Origin: JBHHYR01 sp046757585 | GTDB taxonomy: Bacteria; Desulfobacterota; Binatia; HRBIN30 | DNA length: 8,434 nucleotides | Direction of reading: 5' to 3' | Assembly (NCBI GenBank): GCA_046757585.1 | Contig: JBHHYR010000168.1 | Location: 1 to 8,434 of the forward strand | In this document: positions 1 through 6,900 of the stretch, one piece after another | How positions within the stretch are numbered: position 1 is the stretch's first letter | Layout of the letters: each line of letters starts with the position of its first letter | The notes under the pieces: generated by a model | What the model saw: only the letters and a program-made list of their open reading frames with translations | What the model was told of the DNA's origin: nothing | Database searches by the model: none | Position numbers and translations under genes: made by a program

Positions 1-132
1 AATGTCGACCGCCGGCAGCCAGGCACCGAATGAATCCTCGTCGCCGTGGCCGACGCGGCTTTCGAACAGACGGTTCATTCTGTCCTGCAGGGTGGTCAGC
101 TCGGAAAATGGGTTCCATCTCACCATGGTCAT
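1..132 (-). CDS. Small heat-shock protein, Hsp20/alpha-crystallin family (N-terminal 44 residues, runs off the window)
   Basis: Reading leftward from ATG at 132-130, the frame stays open to base 1 and encodes 44 residues beginning MTMVRWNPFSELTTLQDRMN. The 'W-[ND]-P-F-x-E-[LM]-x-x-L-Q-x-x-[MI]-N-R-L-F' opening is the hallmark N-terminus of bacterial class A small heat-shock proteins. The last residues (GAWLPAVDI) match the 'W-x-P-x-[VM]-D-I' segment that leads into the alpha-crystallin domain. The family forms large oligomers in the cytoplasm that hold unfolding proteins for refolding by DnaK/ClpB; that role is inferred from family membership, because the alpha-crystallin domain itself is outside the window. 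Full-length relatives are about 140-170 residues, so roughly two thirds is missing. The start at 132 is preferred over the ATG two codons later (126) because a strong Shine-Dalgarno lies 7 bases upstream of 132. The gene has its own promoter and lies directly downstream of the truncated lipB on the same strand. Confidence 0.9.
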   Translation of the reverse strand, partial: MTMVRWNPFSELTTLQDRMNRLFESRVGHGDEDSFGAWLPAVDI

Positions 133-139
133 GGTTTTT

Positions 140-145
140 CCTCCT
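140..145 (-). promoter_or_regulatory. Ribosome binding site of hsp20
   Basis: On the minus strand this reads AGGAGG, a perfect Shine-Dalgarno core, 7 bases ahead of ATG 132. It decides the start in favour of 132 over the in-frame ATG at 126. Confidence 0.85.
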
Positions 146-213
146 GTAGTGGGTCGATTTCTGTAAAATACTGAAAACAGAACATTTATACTCTTTTCTT
201 CGGCCCGGAACAT

Positions 214-242
214 ATTTTAAAATCTTAGTTCACTCATGTCAA
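214..242 (-). promoter_or_regulatory. Sigma70-type promoter of hsp20
   Basis: The minus strand carries TTGACA at 242-237 (perfect -35), a 17-base spacer, and TAAAAT at 219-214 (5 of 6 to TATAAT). Transcription would start near 207, giving a leader of about 75 bases. I see no CIRCE element and no sigma32 consensus (CTTGAA/CCCCAT), so any heat control is not visible at this level. The leader can form a small 6-bp stem (159-164 with 177-182, 12-base loop), but this does not cover the ribosome binding site, so it is not a convincing RNA thermometer. The -10 box overlaps a 10-bp palindrome (214-223). The -35 box starts one base after the stop codon of the truncated lipB. Confidence 0.7.
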
Positions 243-243
243 C

Positions 244-549
244 TTATCGGTGGACGTCACGCCCGCTACGCCGCAACGTCAAGATCGGATACGCGACCAG
301 CTGTCCGGGGCCGTGGAAGGTGACCCCACCTCCCCGTCCAACCCGGAACGCCGGCACACCCAGCAGGCGATCCGCCCCGCGCAGGTCCCCGGCGTCGGCA
401 CCACGCCCCAACGTGTAAACCGGCAGGTGTTCCAGCAGCAGCAAGTAGTCATCGGGATCGCCCGCCACCTTTCGCGCCAGCAGTGCTTGCTGCAACGCCA
501 GCGCCTCTGAATACGCACACAAACCAAGCTCGCGAATCACCAGTTTCAT
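244..549 (-). pseudogene. lipB: Truncated lipoyl(octanoyl) transferase LipB, N-terminal half only
   Basis: LipB moves the octanoyl group from acyl carrier protein to lipoyl domains of 2-oxoacid dehydrogenases and the glycine cleavage H protein, in the cytoplasm. From ATG 549 the frame encodes 101 residues. It contains EHLPVYTLGRG (residues 40-50) and RGGGVTFHGPGQLV-AYPIL (72-90), the two most diagnostic LipB motifs, in the right order and spacing. Family members are about 200-240 residues. The homology continues cleanly to RDVHR (97-101) and is cut by TAA at 246-244. The later part carrying the catalytic lysine and cysteine is absent, and what follows is the hsp20 promoter and not a shifted lipB frame. 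I therefore call it a non-functional remnant created by a deletion or rearrangement near base 246, or an assembly join. The frame is open upstream to an ATG at 774, but that 75-residue extension is unlike LipB. A GTG at 555 is an alternative start; no strong Shine-Dalgarno favours either. Confidence 0.85.
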
Positions 550-760
550 CTTCACTGCCCAAGCTACTGAAAGAACACCCGCATCGCAATCGATGCGCAG
601 CGGCCAGCTGGTAAACAAGAGACGGTCTGCCCGCACCTGGGGAAGGCGCGAGGCGGCGAGCGCTACCCCGCGCCAGGCGCAGCGTCGCACTCGACGTACA
701 CACGGGGATCGGGCGACACGGCGATCAGTACCCTCGGCGGTCTCGCCGAGTAAGTGCGCT
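550..760. other. Non-coding stretch upstream of the lipB remnant; no supported gene
   Basis: About 210 bases between the LipB start and the AT-rich island. Open frames exist on both strands, but their translations are arginine-rich, low-complexity products of GC-rich sequence and resemble no family I know. If the minus-strand promoter at 807-835 is real, this stretch is a leader of about 250 bases for the lipB remnant. Apart from the hairpin at 733-750 and a weak inverted repeat (GGCGCG 645-650 with CGCGCC 669-674), I see nothing recognisable: no tRNA, riboswitch or insertion sequence end. Confidence 0.5.
733..750. repeat. Perfect 7-bp inverted repeat with 4-base loop
   Basis: CTCGGCG (733-739), loop GTCT, CGCCGAG (744-750): a perfect, very GC-rich stem with a tetraloop. 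No T-run follows on either strand, so it is not a classical intrinsic terminator. It lies about 50 bases downstream of the predicted minus-strand transcription start, where it could act as a leader or 5'-end stabilising hairpin, or it may have no function. Confidence 0.5.
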
Positions 761-784
761 ATTGATCTATGCATACATACTATA

Positions 785-813
785 TTGACTTGAATTATGT
801 CCTTATACTATAT
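785..813 (+). promoter_or_regulatory. Candidate promoter for the giant surface protein gene
   Basis: TTGACT at 785-790 is a good -35 box. Downstream hexamers are weak at proper spacing (CTATAT at 808-813 with 17 bases; TACTAT at 806-811 with 15), while the better TATACT at 804-809 sits only 13 bases away. A start near 818-820 would give a leader of about 30 bases before ATG 851. It overlaps the opposing promoter. Confidence 0.3.
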
Positions 814-835
814 GTGTGTATACATCTATTGTCAT
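807..835 (-). promoter_or_regulatory. Sigma70-type promoter reading toward the lipB remnant
   Basis: On the minus strand: ATGACA at 835-830 (5 of 6 to the -35 consensus), a 17-base spacer, and TATAGT at 812-807 (5 of 6 to the -10 consensus). The predicted start is near 800, leaving a leader of about 250 bases before the LipB ATG at 549. The long leader is the main reason for caution. Confidence 0.5.
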
Positions 836-850
836 GCTCTTCGGATCCCG

Positions 851-988
851 ATGCGTGTTGATCGTGCTGTGACGGCCTCGAGGCTTCAGACTCTGCTTCG
901 ATGGGTGCGGCCGGGACGGGCAGCGCCGGTATTCGTGGCACTGGTGCTGGTGAGTGCCGTGCTGGTACAGCGGCCGGGTGCGCAGGCT
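851..988 (+). other. Signal peptide of the giant protein
   Basis: Residues 1-46: an arginine-rich n-region (R2, R5, R11, R17, R20, R23), an uncharged hydrophobic core at about 24-39 (APVFVALVLVSAVLV from residue 25) and an AQA-AP signal peptidase I site after A46. There is no twin-arginine motif and no lipobox cysteine. This supports Sec export and the start at 851. The n-region is longer than usual, so a start at GTG 869 would also leave a workable signal. Confidence 0.75.
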
Positions 989-3900
989 GCGCCGAACCGA
1001 TCGACTCCGCCCTCCGATCCTGCACGCACGGCTGCGTTGGCCTTCCCCCACCAACGCGAAGTGGTACTGCTCGATGCAGAGACCCGTGCGACGCTGCTAC
1101 GGGTTCCGACGCGCCACGTGCCGCGCGCCCTGGCCCTGGCAGCATCGGGACGCTGGCTCTTTGTGGGCAGCTATCGCACGGTCGAACGGATCGGGCTAGC
1201 TGGCGCCTTCGACCGTAGTGAGGTACGACTCCTTGGCGCTACGCAGATCGTGGCCGGGCCTGACGGCCAGCGCCTATACGGCACGCGCGTGCGCCCCGCT
1301 GGTGTGGCTGCCGTACGTTGGGGAGCAGCGCCCGTAGTCGATTGGACGGCGCGGCTTCCCCAGCGCCCCCGTGTTCTGGCCCTCGATCCGACGGGCGGAG
1401 TACTGGTCGCTGGCTATGGGCAGCGGCCCGGGCATCTCGCCTTTCTCGACACGGCCACCGGCAGCCTGCAACGTACGGTCACCGTTGCGAGTCGGCCCAT
1501 GGCACTGGCCATCAGCCACGACAGCGGCACGGTCTACGCCCTCCTCCGCGACGGCTCACTCACGGCCTATACGGTCACGCGCGGGCAGCAGCTGGCTTCG
1601 CTGCGGGTGGGGCGACACCCCCGGGCGTTGGCCATTGCTCCGGACGACTCGCGCGTGTACGTCCTCGATCGCAGTACAAAGACGCTGATCGTGGTCGACC
1701 TCGCCACTGGGATGCCGTCGGGTACACTGCGAGTACCCGCGCGACCGTTTGATCTCGCATTGGCTCCGGACGGTTCGCGCCTCCTCATCTCCAGTGCACG
1801 GGCAATGACCTTGTGGTTCATCGATCCGGCCGGCCTCGAGGTGGCGGATACGCAATTTTTTACGCAGCGGCCCCGGCAAGTCGTCTTCGGGCCGGCGAGG
1901 CCAGCCGACACAACGACCCCGACACCCACGCGGTCGCGTATCCATCCGCACGGGCCACTACCGACCGGGACGCCGACAGCAGGCCCGCTCCCGCCCGGGG
2001 TCATTGCGGGTGAGATCTTCGATGACGCATCAGCCCTGCCACTGGGCGGCGCCCTCGTTCGCCTGCTCGCGCCCGGCGACGGGACGGCGCTCAGCGATGC
2101 GGACGGCCACTACGTCCTGCCGCTTGCGCCATTGGGCACGAGACCCGGTGGCCTTCTCGTTGCGTTGACGAAGGCAGGCCATACCCGTGCGCTGCGTCGC
2201 ATCGTGACCGTGCCTGGCGCGGCCGCAGTGGCTCGCGATGCCCGGCTCACCCAGCTCGCACCGCCAGTCACAGTCGGGCCAGCGGGCGGTGTGGTGCGGA
2301 CACCGTATCATGCTCGGGGTGGTCCCGTTAGCGTCGAGCTGCGCATTCCACCAGCTGCTCTGGCGGTGGACACGGGCATCCGCCTGACCGTCTTGAGCCC
2401 GCAGGGCCTCGTTGCACCTGTACCGCTCGGATGGAGCGTACTGCTGGGCATCGACGTGCAAGTACCCAGCACGCCCGAGGCGCCGATGACGTTACGCGTG
2501 CCACGAGCCTTGCTACCGCCTGCGATGTCGCTCCCAGTGACGACAGCGAGCTGGGACGAGGGGGCGCACCAATGGCGCGGCGGACCGGCGGTGACCATGG
2601 CTGGCGACGCATTGGAGATTCCCCTGGCACGTGCAGCGTCAGGCAGCAGCCAGCTTGCGTTGCTGGTGGCGGACACCGTTCCCGTGCAGCCTCCCGCCGC
2701 CGTACCGGGCATGCCTCTGCAGGGGGTCCTGCCCTTGCAGTCCCTTGGCGAGGCAGCCGTTGTGGTTACCAACCCGCCGGCCATCCTCAGTGGAACTGGC
2801 GGCTCCGCCCAGGTAGCAACCCAGGTGCAAGCACTGTCACCGTTACCGAGTGGGACGCGCCTGGAGGCCCGGCTGAGCGAGCAATACGCGTTGCGCGACG
2901 GGCAACGGATCACGGGACGCGTGTCGCGACAGGATCTCGCGGGTTACCAGGTCAGCGTGGGAATTCCCGCGACCACAAGCGACGCGACCGTGCTTGGAGC
3001 CTCCTTCCGGCTACGACCGAGCCGAACCTTCGCCATTTCCGAACTGCTGCAAGGGCGTGTCACCATCGAGACACTGCTGCCCGAAGCAGCGGAAAGCCTG
3101 CACGTCGTCGGCCCGAACGGTGCCGAGGTCACCGGGGCCGGAGGCCTGCGGTTGACCGTACCGCCGGGTGCCGTGCAACAACCTACGGTCATCGGCCTAC
3201 GCCCAGCACTGCGCAGCCAGTTGCCGGCCGGGCTTGACGCCGGCGCGGATTTCGCCGGGGCACTGGAGCTCGATGTGGCGGGCGGCGCGCTCGATCCCAC
3301 CGGGGTATATCGATTCGGGCTCGATCGTCCTGCGACGGACGGCGGACAGTTTGTGATCGGCCGCATCGCGACAGGCGACGCGGCCGCCCTACTTGTCCTG
3401 GCAGGGTTCGGGCATGGTGAAGGTGGGCAGGTGGTGCTGGATCCGTGCCCGCCCGGGATGACCATCTGCCAACCGGGGCTCAGCGGCAGTGGCACGTACG
3501 TGGTGCTGGCGCTGCCGCCGGACGCGGCCATCGTAACGGGGACGGTAGCCGATGGCAGCGAGCCGTCCGCGGGCATAGCGGTACACAGCGACACGACGCC
3601 TGTGGTGAGTGTGACCGGCCCCCGTGGACGGTACGTGCTACCAGCACCCGCCGGGGTTCCGTCGGTCTTCACAGCTCGGGACGCGGTGCGCGATCTCACG
3701 GCAACCCAGTCCGTGGTACCGGCGGCCGGCGACGTTCTCTCGCTCGACCTGCTTCTCCTTCCCACGCCGCCCGTGGTGGTCCAGATCGATCCGCCCAATC
3801 ACGGCGGCGCGGTAGCACCTAGCGCCAGCATCACCATCACCTTCTCCGAGCCGGTCACGGGCGAGTCGCTCGGCGGCTCGGTCCGGCTCGAGCAGCTCGG

Positions 3901-6900
3901 CCTCTCCGGCGCCTCAGTGGTCAGTGCCCGCGTGTCGCTCAGTGCGGACGGGACCGGGCTCCGGCTGACACCGGCGGCGCCGCTGGCTGTGAACACGGCC
4001 TACCGTGTCACACTGAGCGGCGACATTACCGACGCGGCAGGGACGGCGCTGGTCCCATTCACAAGTGATTTCACAACTGCGCCGCTCTTCACCGCCGACG
4101 AGCTGCCAGCAAACGTTCTGCGCGTATCGCTGCCCGATGAGCAGGGCCGGGTCTTCGTCTGTGGTGGGCCGGAGCTGGCAGCACCAGGCACGTTTGTCAC
4201 GATCATCAACCAGCGCAGCGCCACAACCTTCACAGGTGTTGCGACGGATCGCAGCGGTCTGAGCGGCAGCGACGCCTGCGATCATCTATTCCCGGGTCGC
4301 TGTCACACGACTCAGCCGGGCACCTTTTGTGCTGTGATCGACGCCAACCTCGGCGATCATATCGACGTGCAGGTGCAGGACGTTCTACACAATACGGTCA
4401 CGCTGGACGCAGGAAACATGCGTGACGAGCGCACGGGGGCGACGGCGGTCGGATCCGAGGGCGGGCAGGTCGTCGCGGTCGAAGATCCGCGCTACATGGC
4501 AGACGTTCCACCCGGAGCATTCGACTCGGTTCACATGGTCACCGTGTTTCCCGTCCGCGACCTCGACTTTCCGGTGCGCTTGCAGGAAGGCACGGCATTG
4601 CAACGCTTGGGGGCGCTGTTCCTGGATTTTGGCGACGACAGCGTGGTCGCTGCGGACGAAATCGACCTGACCATTCCGGCACCGCCGGAGTGTGATCCTA
4701 GCCGGCAGGTTCTGGTCGGTCACGTCATCGATTTCCGGGGGCTGCCGGAGCTGACGTTCGTGGGCACCGCCTCGCACGGTCTGGACAACAACGGAGAGGC
4801 GGCGCTGTCGACCGATTCCCCCCCTTTTCCCGGTCCGCGGCGCGCCGGATTCTATGACTTTTCGACGCCGGACCGTTCGGTCGGATACGTGATAGGCGTG
4901 GTGGACAAGCGGCAGAGCACGATCGACATCCTTCCCACGCCAATCACCTTCGTGTTTCCTTTCGTCGCGCCGGCACTCACGAAGTTCGTCATGCCGGTAG
5001 TCGCCGACCAGCCATTCCGTGTCACGCTGGCACAGACGGGCGGCCGCCCAATCGATCAGATCGACATCGAAGGCCCGCCGCGAGGAGAATTCGTCGAGCT
5101 GCCCCGGCCCCTCACCGACGACGAAACGCCAGCCAACGTCGAGGCCTTCTCGCTTCCGGACGGCAGCCTGGACGTGCCGGCTGATGTGGCACTGGTTGTA
5201 ACGTTCAGTAAGCCGGTCGCGGCGGACCGCAATGGGCGATTGCCCGCGGGAGCGATCCAGGTGCACGACGCCAGCGGTGTGGCCATTGCAGGGACCTGGG
5301 CGGTAATCAGCACCGATGGCCGGCGCGTACGGTTCTTCCCGCAGCGCCCGCTGCCACCTGCGGCGGTGATCGTAGTGAGAGTAAGCGAGGTTCTGGACCG
5401 CAATGGCAACCTGTTCCCGGTGTTCTCGTCCAGCTTCTCCACCTTCGCACCGCGGTTGGTGGCGTCGGTGCCCGTTCCCGGCAACGACGTCGACGTGCTC
5501 GAGCGTCTTCAGGATGGCATGCCCGTACCGTACGCTCTTGTGGCACAGGACGGGGATCCGACGAATGACGACCGCGGTGGTCTCGCTGTGCTGGACGTCC
5601 GCAATCCCCGCGCGCCGCGTCTCGTCACTAATATCACAACCGACGGCATCGACCGGGCGGTACGGGTAGCGAGCAGCAGCCCGCCGCTGGTGCTGAGCGT
5701 CGACGGTGCGGGCGATCCGCAACGTTTCGGCACGTTGCGCGCCTTTGACTTCACTGATCCGGAGGCGCCGGTTGAAGTGGGCCGGCGTGTCCTGAACCTC
5801 TCGCCGCAGGTCATTTCGCAGCGCGTTCTGCTCCCCGACATTTCGCCCGAAGGTGGCGTCCCGCAGTCGCTTGCAGTGCTGGGCAGCGCCATCTACGTGG
5901 CCAATCCGCCGGTCATCGGAATCCAGGGCGTCACGCTCTCCCGCATCATCCCGCCACGGAATGAAATCGAAGGCGTGTTCCGCGGCGGGTATCGGACCGT
6001 CGGTGCGTTGCGCCAGTTCGTAGTGGCCGCCGGCCAGGGGCGTGGCAGCAACGAACTGGTCACCCTTGATCCGACGCTGTCAGTCGTACGGGATCGCCGT
6101 CCGCTCGCGGCGGCTCCCGCAGCGTTGATCGCGTTGCCAGCCTATCCCGTAGACGTCGACGGCGATGGCAATCTGGGCATCGCGGAGGATCTCGACGGGG
6201 ACGCTGTCACGGCAGCGGACGAGGTCGCGGATCTGGTTCTCGTCCTGTGTGAGGGACACATCCTGTGCGTCTACTCCCTCAGCGCGAATGGATTGATCGA
6301 ACGCGAAACGTCGTTGACCTTGCCGGCCGGGCTGGGCAACCCGCGCGGCGGTGATGTGGATCCGCAGGCACGCCTGCTGTACCTGGCGGCGGGCACGGCC
6401 GGCCTCGCGGTGACCGACTTCAATGACCCGTTTCCAACGTCCCTGGCCGAGAGGCCGCTGCTCGCGACGGTGCCGTTGCAGGGACAGGCCAAGAAGGTCC
6501 GGCTCCTCAGAGATGCCCGCGGAATCGAGTACGCGCTCGTCGCCGGCGACCAGGCACTCGACGTCGTGCAAGTGACGCCGGGCACGGCCGGCTTGACGAT
6601 CTATGACACGAACAACACTGCGGTCATTCCTGAACGTTTCGAGGACAGTGCGGGAAGCTTCATCTTGGCCAACAATGACAACGACGATGCCAGCACCGAC
6701 ACGAGCGGCCGGCCCATTCTCGACCGCGACGACGGAGCCCGCGTCGACGGCGAAGACGATCTGCGGCGATTGGACATTACCCTGCCTATGGGCAACGGAG
6801 TCGTCACCTTGGACATGCCCGCAGGCGCTGCGCGTGCGCGCGTATGGTTGACACCAGACCGGGACGGGCTCTTGGCGCTGCCCCAGCAATACAACCTCAG

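Larger units (their letters stand above)
761..850. promoter_or_regulatory. AT-rich divergent intergenic island with a repeated ATACTATAT
   Basis: This stretch is sharply more AT-rich than its surroundings and lies between genes pointing in opposite directions. It contains the 9-base direct repeat ATACTATAT at 777-785 and 805-813 (28 bases apart, close to three helical turns) and two 8-bp palindromes, TATGCATA (768-775) and TGTATACA (817-824). On the minus strand each repeat copy supplies a TATAGT. The layout fits a shared regulatory region for the lipB-side transcript and the giant gene. No known operator is recognised. Confidence 0.55.

Noticed and set aside
733..750. Hairpin as an intrinsic terminator
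   Set aside because: No T-run follows on either strand.
550..774. N-terminal extension of LipB starting at ATG 774
   Set aside because: The 75 extra residues are Arg-rich and unlike LipB; the family start aligns with ATG 549.
797..850. Earlier in-frame starts (ATG 797, ATG 812) for the giant gene
   Set aside because: They lie within the AT-rich promoter island and lack a ribosome binding site; they would add a Cys/Tyr-rich stretch before the signal peptide.
1..850. Insertion sequence, tRNA or CRISPR explaining the lipB break
   Set aside because: No terminal inverted repeats, target duplication, tRNA-like fold or spaced repeats were visible near the break.
2431..3237. Plus-strand frame of 268 codons in another phase
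   Set aside because: Arg/Gly/Ala-rich, motif-free, and overlapped by the giant frame that carries recognisable domains through it.
2944..3798. Minus-strand open frame of 284 codons, Ser/Thr/Pro-rich
   Set aside because: Antisense to well-formed beta-sandwich modules; low-complexity composition with no start context and no motif.
4385..5722. Minus-strand open frame of 445 codons
   Set aside because: It lies antisense inside the giant gene, whose domains are clear there (ZU5-like 3, Big_5 2). Its translation is Arg/His-rich with no motif. Long antisense frames are expected in GC-rich coding DNA.
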